Counted from the first letter of the stretch, positions 52,121 through 61,994 are shown. The stretch: 64,000 bases of DNA from Streptomyces olivochromogenes (GCF_021538895.1 NZ_JADDRL010000014.1:55273-119272), one strand, 5' to 3'. Translations and numbers: made by a program. Notes: a model not told the origin generated them from the sequence alone.

Positions 52121-52786
52121 GTGAACGGGGTCATCCGGATGCGGCGTGGGCTCGGGGCGGCCGCGGCCTACGTGCGTGCCTCCCCGGGCACGTACGTCTG
52201 GCTGCTGATCCTGTTCGTCACGACCGTGGCCCTGCACCACATGTCACCGTCGTTCGAGGAGCAGTTCCTGCGGCAGCGGTCGACCAACATCCACGAACTG
52301 TCGCGGAACCCGACGCGGGTGCTGATCACCAGCGCGATGTGGATCGACAGCGGCTACTGGATTCCGTACGCCGTCCTGTTCTCCGTCTTCCACGCCCCGG
52401 CCGAACGCTGGCTCGGCACCGCCCGCTGGCTGCTCGTGTGCGCGGCCGCGCACGTGCTGGCCACGCTCATCAGCGAGCTCGCGCTGCTGAAGGCGATCCA
52501 CGACGGCATGGCCCCGCGCTCCGCGGTCAACACCCTCGACATCGGCGTCAGTTACGCGCTGGCCGGGGTGGCCGCCGCGCTCACCTACCGGATCGCGGCG
52601 CCCTGGCGGTACCTCTATCTGGCACTCGTCCTCGTCCCCTTCGGGCTGCCGCTGACCGCCGGACCCACCTTCACCGATCTCGGGCATTTCGTGGCCGCCC
52701 TGATCGGTCTCGCCTGTTATCCGCTGGTCAGAGGCCGCGCAAAAGCATGGAATCCGAAGGAGACACTGGCCGCCCTCAGGGGTTAA
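52121..52786 (+). CDS. Rhomboid-like membrane protein
   Basis: The 221-aa protein has about six membrane helices. YWIPYAVLFSVFHAPAERWLG matches the rhomboid L1/TM2 region, and GVSYALAG and DLGHFVAALIGL occupy the positions of the catalytic GxSG and His segments. The serine motif is GVSY instead of GxSG, so peptidase activity is doubtful. GTG start at 52121; an ATG at 52139 is an alternative. It is 9 bp before the next gene. Confidence 0.75.
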   Translation: MNGVIRMRRGLGAAAAYVRASPGTYVWLLILFVTTVALHHMSPSFEEQFLRQRSTNIHELSRNPTRVLITSAMWIDSGYWIPYAVLFSVFHAPAERWLGTARWLLVCAAAHVLATLISELALLKAIHDGMAPRSAVNTLDIGVSYALAGVAAALTYRIAAPWRYLYLALVLVPFGLPLTAGPTFTDLGHFVAALIGLACYPLVRGRAKAWNPKETLAALRG

Positions 52787-52795
52787 CGTCCGGCC

Positions 52796-54202
52796 ATGAG
52801 CAGCTCGGCAAGCAGTGTCGTCAACGGCGGCATCTCCTTCTGGTACGCGCAGGACGGACTCCCCGACGCCCGGGAACCCCTCGCCGGTGACGCCTCCGCC
52901 GACGTCGTGATCGTCGGCGGCGGCTACACGGGACTGTGGACCGCGTACTACCTGAAGAAGGCCGCCCCCTTCCTCCGCGTCACCGTCCTGGAGCAGAAGT
53001 TCTGCGGCTACGGCGGCTCCGGGCGCAACGGCGGCTGGCTCTACAACGGCATCGCGGGCCGCGACCGGTACGCGAAACTGCACGGCCGCGAGGCCGCCGT
53101 ACGCCTGCAGAAGGCGATGAACGAGACCGTCGACGAGGTCATCGCCGTGGCCGGGGCCGAGGGCATCGACGCCGACCTGCACAAGGGCGGCGTGCTCGAA
53201 GTGGCGACCACCCCCGCACAGTTGGCCCGGCTGAAGGCCTTCCACGAGCACGAGCTGTCGTACGGCGAGAAGGACCGCGAGCTGTACGGCGCCCGCGCCA
53301 CCCGCGAGCGGATCCGGGTCGCCGACGCGGTCGGTTCGACCTGGACCCCGCACGGCGCCCGGCTGCACCCGGTGAAGCTGGTCAAGGGCCTCGCGGCGGC
53401 CGTGGAGGCACTGGGAGTGACCATCCACGAGTCCACGCCGGTGACGGAGATCCGCCCGACGCGGGCCGTGACCCCGTACGGCACGGTCCGCGCCCCGTAC
53501 ATCCTGCGCTGCACCGAGGGCTTCACCGCGTCCCTGAAGGGCCAGCGGCGCACCTGGCTGCCCATGAACTCCTCGATGATCGCCACCGAGCCGCTCACCG
53601 CCGAGCAGTGGGAGCGGGTCGGCTGGGACGGCCGGGAGACCCTGGGCGACATGGCGCACGCCTACATGTACGCCCAGCGCACCGCCGACGGCCGCATCGC
53701 CCTGGGCGGGCGCGGGGTGCCGTATCGCTTCGGCTCGCGCACGGACAACGACGGCCGCACGCAGCAGGCCACGATCGAGGCGCTGCGCGAGATCCTGGTC
53801 CGCTTCTTCCCGGGCCTGGCCGGGGTGCGCGTGGAGCACGCCTGGTCCGGCGTGCTCGGCGTCCCCCGCGACTGGTGCGCGACCGTCACCCTGGACCGCT
53901 CGACGGGCCTCGGCTGGGCGGGCGGCTACGTCGGCTCGGGCGTCGCCACCACCAACCTCGCCGGCCGCACCCTGTGCGACCTGGTGCAGCTCGACTCCGG
54001 ACAGGCGGGCAAGACCGACCTGACCGAGCTGCCCTGGGTCGGGCACAAGGTCCGCAAGTGGGAGCCGGAGCCCTTCCGCTGGCTCGGCGTCCAGGGCATG
54101 TACGCCACCTACCGCACCGCCGACCAGCGCGAACGGCTGCACCCGAGCGCCGAGTCGTCGCGGCTGGCACGACTGGCCGACCGGGTGGCGGGAAGGCACT
54201 GA
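52796..54202 (+). CDS. FAD-dependent oxidoreductase (DAO family)
   Basis: The 468-aa flavoenzyme has a Rossmann FAD motif VVIVGGGYTGLWTAYYL (about 37-53), the GR-type motif GGSGRNGGWLYNG and the C-terminal FAD-contact region GWAGGYVGSGVATTNLAGR. It resembles gamma-glutamylputrescine oxidase or sarcosine-type amine oxidases. The downstream GNAT, 2 bp away, is similar to diamine acetyltransferases, so polyamine metabolism is plausible. ATG at 52796. Confidence 0.87.
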   Translation: MSSSASSVVNGGISFWYAQDGLPDAREPLAGDASADVVIVGGGYTGLWTAYYLKKAAPFLRVTVLEQKFCGYGGSGRNGGWLYNGIAGRDRYAKLHGREAAVRLQKAMNETVDEVIAVAGAEGIDADLHKGGVLEVATTPAQLARLKAFHEHELSYGEKDRELYGARATRERIRVADAVGSTWTPHGARLHPVKLVKGLAAAVEALGVTIHESTPVTEIRPTRAVTPYGTVRAPYILRCTEGFTASLKGQRRTWLPMNSSMIATEPLTAEQWERVGWDGRETLGDMAHAYMYAQRTADGRIALGGRGVPYRFGSRTDNDGRTQQATIEALREILVRFFPGLAGVRVEHAWSGVLGVPRDWCATVTLDRSTGLGWAGGYVGSGVATTNLAGRTLCDLVQLDSGQAGKTDLTELPWVGHKVRKWEPEPFRWLGVQGMYATYRTADQRERLHPSAESSRLARLADRVAGRH

Positions 54203-54204
54203 CC

Positions 54205-54687
54205 ATGATTCGCACCGCTACTCCCGCCGACATACCCGACATCCAGGCCCTGATCCGGGAACTGGCCGAGTACGAGAAGGCGCCGAACGAGGCGAGAGCC
54301 ACCGACGAGCAACTGCACGAGGCGCTGTTCGGAGAGCATCCGGCCGCCCACGTCCACCTGGCCACCGACGACGAGACCGGCGAGAACGTGGGCTTCGCCG
54401 CCTGGTTCCTGAGCTTCTCGACCTGGCGCGGCGTGCAGGGCATCTACATGGTGGACCTGTACGTCCGCCCCGCCGCCCGGGGCCGCGGCCACGGCCGGGC
54501 ACTGCTCACCGAGCTGGCCCGTATCTGCGCGGAGCGCGGCTACGAGCGGCTGGAGTGGTCGGTCCTGGACTGGAACCGGCCCGCGGTCGGCTTCTACGAG
54601 TCCCTCGGCGCCCGCCCGCAGGAGGGGTGGACGGTCTACCGGCTGACGGACGACGCGCTCGCCGAGCTGGCCAAGTCAGCCGACTGA
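54205..54687 (+). CDS. GNAT acetyltransferase (diamine N-acetyltransferase-like)
   Basis: The 160-aa protein shows MIRTATPADIPDIQALIREL at the start, the acetyl-CoA binding loop RPAARGRGHGRALLTEL (about 92-108) and WNRPAVGFYESLGA at the end, all typical of spermidine/spermine (SSAT-like) acetyltransferases. It is in an operon with the amine-oxidase-like gene, 2 bp apart. The last 12 bp overlap the convergent MFS gene. Confidence 0.86.
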   Translation: MIRTATPADIPDIQALIRELAEYEKAPNEARATDEQLHEALFGEHPAAHVHLATDDETGENVGFAAWFLSFSTWRGVQGIYMVDLYVRPAARGRGHGRALLTELARICAERGYERLEWSVLDWNRPAVGFYESLGARPQEGWTVYRLTDDALAELAKSAD

Positions 54688-56250
54688 CTCGGGCACCGGC
54701 GCGTGCGCCCGGGCCCCGCGCCCGGGGGGTTTCGCCGTCACCAGCACCCCCGCCACCAGGCCCGCCAGCAGCATGATCCCGGACGCCCACCAGATGGCGA
54801 CCGTGTACCCGTGGACGATGCCCTCGGGGACCACGGTCGCCCGGCGCGCGAGGCCGTGCAGGTGCGCGGTGACGTAGGCGGCGCTGCTGGTGGTGGCGAT
54901 GGTGTTGAGCAGGGCCGTACCGATCGAACCGCCGACCTGCTGCGAGGTGTTGACGGTCGCCGAGGTGACCCCGGAGTCCCTCGGGGCGACCCCGGCGGTG
55001 GCCGTGGCGAACACCGGCATGAAGGTCAGGCCCATGCCGAGGCCCATCAGGAGCAGGGCGGGCAGGATCTCGGAGGTGTACGACGAGGTGACCGTCATCC
55101 GGGTCAGGACGAGCATGCCGCTCGCCGCGAGGACCATGCCCGGGACCATGAGCGCGCGCGGGGCGACGCGGGGCAGCAGCCGCGCCGATATCTGGGTGGA
55201 GCCGACGATGATCGCGGCGGTCAGGGGCAGGAACGCCAGGCCCGCCCGCACCGGCGAGTAGCCGAGGATCACCTGGAGGTAGTAGGTCATGAACAGGAAC
55301 AGGCCGAACACGCCGATGACCGCGAGCGCCATGGTCAGGAAGCAGCCGCCGCGGTTGCGGTCGCGGACGACGTGCAGCGGGAGCAGCGGCACCGGGGCCC
55401 GGGTCTGCCACCACACGAACACCGCGACCAGCAGCACGCCCGTCGCGAGCAGCGCGAGCACCAGCGGATCGGACCAGCCGCGCGGCCGGGCCTCGCTGAA
55501 GCCGTAGACGATCGCGACCAGCCCGCCGCAGCCCAGTACGGCTCCGGGCACGTCCAGGCGGACGCCCGGGTGCCCGGGGTGGTCGCGGAGCAGGGCGAAG
55601 GCGCCGAGGACGGCGACGATCGCGACGGGCACGTTGACGTACAGGCACCAGCGCCAGCTCAGGTACTCGGTGAGCAGCCCGCCGACGATCAGCCCGATCG
55701 CCGACCCGCTGCCGGCCAGGGCGCCGTAGATGCCGAAGGCCTTGCCGCGCTCCCTGGGGTCGGTGAACGTGGTCGTCACCAGGCTCAGCGCCGACGGTGC
55801 GAGGAGGGCGGCGAAGGCGCCCTGGAGCGCGCGGGCGCCGAAGAGCATGCCCGAGGAGACGGCGGCGCCGCCCAGCGCGGAGGCGGCCGCGAAGCCGATC
55901 AGACCGAGGACGAAGGTGCGTTTGCGCCCCACCAGGTCGGCGATCCGGCCGCCCAGCAGGAGCAGACCGCCGAAGGCCAGCGTGTAGGCGGTGATGACCC
56001 ACTGACGGTTGCCGTCCGACATGTCCAGGGCGTGCTGGGCGGAGGGGAGCGCGATGTTCACGATCGTGGCGTCCAGCACCACCATCAGCTGGGCCAGCGC
56101 GATGATCACCAGACCCCACCAGCGGCGGGCGTCGGATCCGTCGTTCCTCGCGGAGGCCTCACCCGTTGGGGTGACACTCATTTGGTCAGAAGACCACGAA
56201 TCAACAGAAGTCGCATCCCCGGTCGCCGGGGCGCCGCGGACGGCGTGCAT
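54676..56250 (-). CDS. DHA2-type MFS exporter
   Basis: The roughly 524-aa protein has 14 membrane helices. MVVLDATIVNIALPSAQ is the first helix signature and GGRIADLVGRKRTFVLG is motif A. Antiporter motif C appears as GALAGSGSAIGLIVGG. I chose the ATG at 56250 (MHAVRGAP) after GGGGGA; an ATG at 56181 (MSVTPTG) is the alternative. The substrate is unknown; an exporter next to a polyamine-type operon and pigment genes is not enough to assign one. Confidence 0.82.
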   Translation of the reverse strand: MHAVRGAPATGDATSVDSWSSDQMSVTPTGEASARNDGSDARRWWGLVIIALAQLMVVLDATIVNIALPSAQHALDMSDGNRQWVITAYTLAFGGLLLLGGRIADLVGRKRTFVLGLIGFAAASALGGAAVSSGMLFGARALQGAFAALLAPSALSLVTTTFTDPRERGKAFGIYGALAGSGSAIGLIVGGLLTEYLSWRWCLYVNVPVAIVAVLGAFALLRDHPGHPGVRLDVPGAVLGCGGLVAIVYGFSEARPRGWSDPLVLALLATGVLLVAVFVWWQTRAPVPLLPLHVVRDRNRGGCFLTMALAVIGVFGLFLFMTYYLQVILGYSPVRAGLAFLPLTAAIIVGSTQISARLLPRVAPRALMVPGMVLAASGMLVLTRMTVTSSYTSEILPALLLMGLGMGLTFMPVFATATAGVAPRDSGVTSATVNTSQQVGGSIGTALLNTIATTSSAAYVTAHLHGLARRATVVPEGIVHGYTVAIWWASGIMLLAGLVAGVLVTAKPPGRGARAHAPVPESVG

Positions 56251-56321
56251 GCGGGGTCCCCCGGTTCTGCCGCGCGAGGAACGCGAGGGCCGCGCCCCTG
56301 TGTCGGCCCCACCCCCCGACC

Positions 56322-57482
56322 TCAAGCCTGCTTGAGGTCAAGCGAGTGCCGGCCCAGCGCCAGGGACACCGCCGTGAGGGCACTGTTGAAGGACACCTCC
56401 GACAGCACGCCCGGGGCCGCGACCTGGTCGCCCGCCAGGTAGACGCCGTCGCCGCGGTCGATGGCGGGCCGGTCGCGCCAGCTCGTGCCCGGCAGGTCCA
56501 CGGCCCCCGTACGACCGTCGGCCACGGCCTCCCGCCGCCAGGTGACCCGCTCCCGCCATCCCTCGAACGCGAGGTCGAGGAGCTCCTCGGCACGGGCGAC
56601 GCCGTCGGCGCGGGACTGCCCCGGACCGATCGGGAGCTGCCCCTGGAGCAGCTGCTCGCCGGCCGGGGCCAGCGACCGGTCCTGTGCGGTGACCCGCGCG
56701 ATCCAGCCGGGGGCGTCGAGATCGGACACGGCCAGGGCGTCCCCGCGGCGGGTGCGCAGGGCGAGGTCGAGCAGGACGGTGCGCCCGCCGGGCCAGCGCA
56801 GCGCGTCGTCCTTCAGCAGCCGGCGCGCCGAGTCCAGGGAGGTGGCGACGATCACGGGCGTGTCCGTGGGCAGGGAGTCGACACGGGAGAGGGTCTCCAT
56901 CCGCACGCCCAGGTTCCAGGCCCGCGCGGCCAGCCGGTCGGCGACGCCGCCCCAGCCGCCGAGCGGGTGCTGCGCCTCCGACGGCAGCCGGGTGACCCGG
57001 CGCAGACGCTCCTGCACGAACGCGGCGGACAGCGCCCCGGGGTCGTGGTGGAAGACGGAGACGGCCGCGTAGTGGGCGGCGGCACGGGCTCCCTCCTCAC
57101 CGGCCTGAGCGGTCGCCCAGCTCAGGAAGTCGACGTCCACCGGTGCCCGGCGGGTGCCGCGGTGCAGCAGCCTGAGCATCGCGAACGGCGGGGTGCGGCG
57201 CAGCATGCCGTGGTGGCGCAGCCGGAGCCGGGCCGCCTCCAGGGGCGGGACGGGGGCGAGCGGTCCGATGAGGTCGCGCTGCTTGAGCCAGGCCCAGTGC
57301 GGGCCGCCGTTGTAGAGGGCGTGCGGGCCCTCGTCCGTCCGGTACGGCCCCTCGGCGGTGCGGGCCCGCCCGCCCAGGGTGTGGTGGGCCTCGTGGATGG
57401 TGACCTTGGCGCCCGCCTCGGCGGCGGTGACCGCCGCGGTCAGCCCGGCGAGGCCACCGCCGATGACGGTGATGCGGTGCAT
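56322..57482 (-). CDS. FAD-dependent amine-oxidase/desaturase-like protein
   Basis: The 386-aa protein has the FAD motif ITVIGGGLAGLTAAVTAAEAG (about 4-24), the Glu of IHEAHHTLGGRAR and a C-terminal motif GDGVYLAGDQVAAPGVLSE. The middle has the helical substrate domain of phytoene desaturase-like or monoamine-oxidase-like enzymes. The substrate is not evident. ATG at 57482. It lies 71 bp upstream of the MFS gene on the same strand, so cotranscription is possible. Confidence 0.82.
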   Translation of the reverse strand: MHRITVIGGGLAGLTAAVTAAEAGAKVTIHEAHHTLGGRARTAEGPYRTDEGPHALYNGGPHWAWLKQRDLIGPLAPVPPLEAARLRLRHHGMLRRTPPFAMLRLLHRGTRRAPVDVDFLSWATAQAGEEGARAAAHYAAVSVFHHDPGALSAAFVQERLRRVTRLPSEAQHPLGGWGGVADRLAARAWNLGVRMETLSRVDSLPTDTPVIVATSLDSARRLLKDDALRWPGGRTVLLDLALRTRRGDALAVSDLDAPGWIARVTAQDRSLAPAGEQLLQGQLPIGPGQSRADGVARAEELLDLAFEGWRERVTWRREAVADGRTGAVDLPGTSWRDRPAIDRGDGVYLAGDQVAAPGVLSEVSFNSALTAVSLALGRHSLDLKQA

Positions 57483-57625
57483 GAGTGGGTGTCTCCTCTG
57501 CTCGGGTTCGCCCTCTTCTCGCGTTGCCTGCTGCCGCTAGGACCGACTCAGGGGTGCGGAATGTGACATCGCCGGGGTTCGCGCAGGTCAGGGCGATTGT
57601 CAGTGGCGCGGTGCAGCATGGGCGC

Positions 57626-58312
57626 ATGGCGAGGAGAGCGACGGGCGGGACCGGCAGGGCGAAGACGGCGGGCGCGCGGCGCCCGGAGGTGCGACTGCCT
57701 GAGCTGGAGCCGTACGACGAAGGGGAGTTGGAGCCGGACGGGGACTACGACGGGCTGGAGTTCCGGGCGGCGGACCTGGCCGGGCAGGACGGGGCGGGCG
57801 CGCGCTTCCTGGACTGCGCGCTGACGGACTGCGTGCTCGACGAGACGCGGCTGCCGCACGCACGTTTCCTCGACAGCGTCCTCACCGGGGCAAGAGGCGT
57901 GGGCACGGACCTCGCCGACGCGACGCTGCGGGACGTCGAGCTGCGCGACGCCCGGCTGGGCGGCACGCAGCTGCACGGCGCCGTCCTGGAGCGGGTCCTG
58001 ATCCGCGGCGGCAAGATCGACTACCTCAACCTCCGCATGGCGAAGCTCACCGACGTGGTCTTCGAGGGCTGCGTCCTCGTCGAACCGGACTTCGGGGAGG
58101 CGAGCCTGACGCGGGTCGAGTTCGTGGACTGCGCGCTGACGGGGGCGGACTTCGGCGGGGCGACGCTGAAGGACGTGGACCTGCGCGGGGCCGCGACCCT
58201 GGAGATCACCAGAGGGGTGGGCCGGCTGGCCGGCGCGGTGATCAGCCCCGCCCAGCTGGTGGATCTGGCACCGGTGCTGGCGCTGGAGCTGGGGATCCGC
58301 GTGGAGGGCTGA
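57626..58312 (+). CDS. Pentapeptide-repeat protein
   Basis: The 228-aa protein has repeated A(D/N)Lxx-like pentapeptides from about residue 52 to 195 (FRAADLAGQ, RFLDCALTDCVLDETRL, DLADATLRDVELRDARLG), forming a right-handed quadrilateral beta helix. Some members mimic DNA and protect gyrase, but the family is broad. The N-terminus is basic and disordered. I chose the ATG at 57626, because the frame extends far upstream without a ribosome site. Confidence 0.8.
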   Translation: MARRATGGTGRAKTAGARRPEVRLPELEPYDEGELEPDGDYDGLEFRAADLAGQDGAGARFLDCALTDCVLDETRLPHARFLDSVLTGARGVGTDLADATLRDVELRDARLGGTQLHGAVLERVLIRGGKIDYLNLRMAKLTDVVFEGCVLVEPDFGEASLTRVEFVDCALTGADFGGATLKDVDLRGAATLEITRGVGRLAGAVISPAQLVDLAPVLALELGIRVEG

Positions 58313-58335
58313 CGGGGCCTCGCGGCTCCGGCGCC

Positions 58336-58836
58336 CTACGCCAGCCGGGGAAAGCGGGCCTGCAAGGTCCAGATGGCCGGGTTCTCCGCCAGGTCCTCGT
58401 GCAGGTCGGTCAGGTCGGCGAGCAGGTCGTGCAGGAAGTCCCGGGCCTCGCGGCGCAGCTCGGCGTGGGAGAAGGAGAGCGGTGGTTCCTCGGCCGGCAT
58501 CCAGTCGGACTCGATGTCCACCCAGCCGAAGCGGCGCTCGAAGAGCATGCGGTCGGTGGACTCCGTGAAGTCCAGCTCCGCCCGCTGGGGCCGGGAGGCG
58601 CGGGAGCCCGCGGGGTCCCGGTCCAGCCGCTCCACGATGTCGCACAGCGCCCACGCGAAGTCGAGCACCGGCACCCATCCCCAGGCTGTGGACAGTTCCC
58701 GGTCCGCCTTGGTGTCCGCGAGGTACACGTCCCCGCAGAACAGGTCGTGCCGCAGCGCGTGGACGTCCGCGCGGCGGTAGTCGGTCTGCGGCGGGTCCGG
58801 GAACCGGTTGGAGAGGGCGTAGCCGATGTCGAGCAC
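58336..58836 (-). CDS. Hypothetical protein (166 aa)
   Basis: This soluble acidic protein reads MLDIGYALSNRFPDPPQTDYRRAD at the start (GTG 58836) and has aromatic-rich segments (WGWVPVLDFAWALCDIVERL, FGWVDIESDWMPAEEPPLSF). Its pattern is that of a conserved actinobacterial family with no known role. Convergent with the pentapeptide gene and divergent from the peptidase gene. Confidence 0.6.
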   Translation of the reverse strand: MLDIGYALSNRFPDPPQTDYRRADVHALRHDLFCGDVYLADTKADRELSTAWGWVPVLDFAWALCDIVERLDRDPAGSRASRPQRAELDFTESTDRMLFERRFGWVDIESDWMPAEEPPLSFSHAELRREARDFLHDLLADLTDLHEDLAENPAIWTLQARFPRLA

Positions 58837-58909
58837 GAGGCGATGGTGTCACGGCCGTATTCGATCGCCGGAATCCGCCCACGGCGGCCCGCCCCATAGG
58901 ATCACTGAC

Positions 58910-60328
58910 ATGTCCAGATCCGCGCGCCTTGTCCCGGTCGTTCCGGTCGTCACCCCGGTCGTCTCCGCCCTGCTCGCGCTCACCCTGGTCGCCTGCGACG
59001 GCGGTGTGCGCGGCACTTCCGGCGGCTCCGGCGTGCGCGACCCGTACTTCCCGAAGGCGGGCAACGGCGGCTACGACGTCGCGCACTACGGCCTGACCCT
59101 CGCCTACGACCCGGGCGACCACCGCCTCACCGGCACCGCGCGGATCACCGCCCGCGCCACCCAGGACCTGTCCGCCTTCGACCTCGACCTCAAGGGACTG
59201 CACGTCGAATCGGTCACCGTCGAGGGCGCCCGCGCCCGCTGGAACCGCGCCGGCCAGGAACTGACCGTGCGCCCGCACGACGACCTGGACAAGGGGGAGA
59301 CGTTCACCGCCATCGTGCGCTACTCGGGCGTCCCGCTGAGGTACACCGACCCCGACGGCTCCTCGGAGGGCTGGCTGCGCACCCCGGACGGCGCGCTGGC
59401 CCTCGGGCAGCCCACCGGTTCGATGGCCTGGTTCCCCAGCGACAACCACCCGTCCGACAAGGCGACGTACGACATCGCCGTCACCGTGCCCGAGGGTCTG
59501 CAGGCCGTGTCCAACGGGGAGTTGGGCGAAGAGACGACCGCCCACGGCCGCACGACCTTCACCTGGCACACCGCCGAACCCATGGCGACCTACGTCGCCA
59601 CCGTCGGCATCGGCCACTACCGGGTCACCCGCTCGACCCTCAAGAGCGGCCTGCCCGTCTACACCGCCGTCGATCCGTCACGGGCCGAGGAGAGCCGCGA
59701 GGTGCTGGCGAGGATCCCCGAGATCATGGAGTGGGGGGAGAACAACTTCGGGCCGTACCCGTTCTCCTCCACCGGGGCGATCGTCGACCCCGTGGACGAC
59801 GTGCCCTACGCCCTGGAGACCCAGAACCGCCCGTCCTTCCCCGGCGTCGTCGACACCCCGACCCTGGTCCACGAGCTCGCCCACCAGTGGTACGGCAACT
59901 CCGTGACCCCGAAGACCTGGCGGGACATGTGGCTCAACGAGGCCTTCGCGACGTACGCGGAGTGGCTGTGGGCGGAGGACCACGGCGGCCCCAGCGCGCA
60001 GGAGACCTTCGACGCGTTCTACGACGGCGTCAGCGACGAGGCCGGCGACGAGATCTGGGACTTCCCGCCCGCGAAGCCGACCAGTGCCGCGCACGTCTCC
60101 GACCCGCCGGTTTACGACCGCGGCGCGATGGTGCTGCACAAGATCCGGCAGAAGGTCGGCGACGACACCTTCTACGACATCATCCAGGGCTGGGCGGCCG
60201 CCCACCGGCACGGCAACGCGGACACCGACGACTTCACGGCGTACGTGGAGAAGACGGCGCCGGACGAGGACTTCGCCGCGATCTGGGACGACTGGCTGTA
60301 CGGCGAGGGAAAGCCGGACCACCGCTGA
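58910..60328 (+). CDS. M1-family metallopeptidase lipoprotein
   Basis: The 472-aa zinc aminopeptidase-like protein has a lipoprotein signal (LTLVACDGG, lipobox Cys) and the N-terminal M1 beta domain (about 45-230). The zinc site is HELAHQW at His321-His325 with the glutamate in WLNEAFATYAEW. The GxMEN substrate motif of M1 is replaced by PYALETQNRP. It is anchored outside the cell. ATG at 58910. Confidence 0.9.
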   Translation: MSRSARLVPVVPVVTPVVSALLALTLVACDGGVRGTSGGSGVRDPYFPKAGNGGYDVAHYGLTLAYDPGDHRLTGTARITARATQDLSAFDLDLKGLHVESVTVEGARARWNRAGQELTVRPHDDLDKGETFTAIVRYSGVPLRYTDPDGSSEGWLRTPDGALALGQPTGSMAWFPSDNHPSDKATYDIAVTVPEGLQAVSNGELGEETTAHGRTTFTWHTAEPMATYVATVGIGHYRVTRSTLKSGLPVYTAVDPSRAEESREVLARIPEIMEWGENNFGPYPFSSTGAIVDPVDDVPYALETQNRPSFPGVVDTPTLVHELAHQWYGNSVTPKTWRDMWLNEAFATYAEWLWAEDHGGPSAQETFDAFYDGVSDEAGDEIWDFPPAKPTSAAHVSDPPVYDRGAMVLHKIRQKVGDDTFYDIIQGWAAAHRHGNADTDDFTAYVEKTAPDEDFAAIWDDWLYGEGKPDHR

Positions 60329-60359
60329 GCGGCGGCCCGGCCCTCGCCGTCGTGCCGGG

Positions 60360-61994
60360 TCAGTTGACGTTCACGGCCTTCCAGGCCGCCGCCACCGCGT
60401 TGTACTCCGCGCCGCCCGCCCCGTACAGGTCGCTCGCCGCCTGGAGCGTGGCGGTGCGGGCGCCCGCGTAGGTGGTCGACGAGGTGAAGTACGTGGTCAG
60501 GGCCTTGTACCAGATCTGGTAGGCCTTGGTGCGGCCGATGCCGGTGACCGCGGAGCCGTTGTAGGTCGGGGAGTTGTAGGAGACCCCGTTGATCGTCTTC
60601 GCGCCGCTGCCCTCGGACAGCAGGTAGAAGAAGTGGTTGGCGACGCCCGACGAGTAGTGCACGTCGAGCCGGCCCACGGTGCGCGACCAGTAGTCGGCGG
60701 AGCCGCCGTCCTTGCTGGGCTTGTCCATGTAGCGCAGCGGGGTGCCGTCGCCGTTGATGTCGATCTTCTCGCCGATGAGGTAGTCGCCCACGTCGGAGGA
60801 GTTGTTGGCGAAGAACTCCACCGAGGTGCCGAAGATGTCGGAGGTGGCCTCGTTCAGGCCGCCGGACTCCTTGCTGTACTTCAGGCCCGCCGTGGCCGCG
60901 GTCAGGCCGTGGCTCATCTCGTGGCCCGCCACGTCGAGCGAGGTGAGCGGGTCGGCGTTGCCCGCGCCGTCGCCGTACGTCATGCAGAAGCAGCTGTCCG
61001 ACCAGAAGGCGTTGACGTAGGCGTTGCCGTAGTGGACGCGCGAGTAGGCGGCCTTGCCGTCGCCCGCGATGCCGTTGCGGTTGAACGCGGACTTGTAGAA
61101 GTCCCAGGTGACGGCGGCACCGTAGGCGGCGTCGACGGCGGCGGTCTGGCGGTTGGTGACCGTGCCGTCGCCCCAGGCGTCGTCGGCGTCGTGGAAGAGC
61201 GTGCCGGTGCCGTTGGTTGTGCCGTTCAGGTCGTACGTCTTGTGCCCGCCGCGGCCGCCGTCGATCAGGTCGTACCCGCCGGAGGCGGAGGCGGTGGTGC
61301 CGAGGGCGACCGTGCCGCTGTACTGGCTGGTGCCCGTGCCGGTGTCGACGGCCTGGTAGGAGTAGATCTCCTTGCCGGTGGTGGCGTCGGTGACGACGTG
61401 CAGCTCGCTCGGGGTGCCGTCGTGCTGGACGCCCTTGACCACGGACTCGTAGGCGAGGACCGGCTTGGCGCCCGCCGCCCAGACGACCTTGCGGGCGGTC
61501 GAGGCGGTGGCCCTGGCCGAATCGGCGGCCTTGAGGGCGGTCTTCCGTGCGGCGGCGGGGGAGACGGCGGCGTCGGTGGACGCCACGGCTATGCGGGCCT
61601 TGGCCGCCTTGCTCACGCCCTTGAGCGTGCCGTTCTTCGCCACGTGGGTGACCAGGTCGCCGCCGAGGACGGGCAGACCGGCGAAGGTGCGCTCGTAGCG
61701 GGTGTGGACCGTGCCGTTCGCGTCCTTGATCACGTCGCGGACGACGAGCTTCTCCTTGCTGCCGAGCCCGAGCTCGCGGGCCGTCGAACCGGCCGCTTCC
61801 TGGGCCGACTTGAGGGCGCCGGCGCGGGCCGAGGCGGTGAGGGGGAGCGCGGTGGCGCCGCTGTGGTGCTCGGGGGCCGCGGTGGCGGGACCGTTCTGCA
61901 GCGCGAGGACGACCATCGCCGCCGAGCCGACCAGGGCGGCGGCGCGCACGGCGGTCCGGCGGGAGGTGCGGGTGGAGTGGGGCTGCTGACTCAC
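60360..61994 (-). CDS. M4-family (thermolysin-like) secreted metallopeptidase
   Basis: The 544-aa preproprotein has a signal peptide (RRTAVRAAALVGSAAMVVLA, cleavage after ATAAP about 32) and a FTP/PepSY propeptide (about 50-190). The catalytic domain has HExxH as GHEMSHG (His358, His362), the third ligand in GLNEATSDIFG and the His in DVHYSSGVANHFFY. It digests extracellular protein. GTG start at 61994 with GAAGGAG. Convergent with the M1 gene. Confidence 0.93.
   Translation of the reverse strand: MSQQPHSTRTSRRTAVRAAALVGSAAMVVLALQNGPATAAPEHHSGATALPLTASARAGALKSAQEAAGSTARELGLGSKEKLVVRDVIKDANGTVHTRYERTFAGLPVLGGDLVTHVAKNGTLKGVSKAAKARIAVASTDAAVSPAAARKTALKAADSARATASTARKVVWAAGAKPVLAYESVVKGVQHDGTPSELHVVTDATTGKEIYSYQAVDTGTGTSQYSGTVALGTTASASGGYDLIDGGRGGHKTYDLNGTTNGTGTLFHDADDAWGDGTVTNRQTAAVDAAYGAAVTWDFYKSAFNRNGIAGDGKAAYSRVHYGNAYVNAFWSDSCFCMTYGDGAGNADPLTSLDVAGHEMSHGLTAATAGLKYSKESGGLNEATSDIFGTSVEFFANNSSDVGDYLIGEKIDINGDGTPLRYMDKPSKDGGSADYWSRTVGRLDVHYSSGVANHFFYLLSEGSGAKTINGVSYNSPTYNGSAVTGIGRTKAYQIWYKALTTYFTSSTTYAGARTATLQAASDLYGAGGAEYNAVAAAWKAVNVN

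Noticed and set aside
48964..52890. A 1308-codon plus-strand open frame across the methyltransferase, beta-helix and kinase genes
   Set aside because: It overlaps three well-supported minus-strand genes and reads as low-complexity Gly/Arg/Val; it is a shadow frame.
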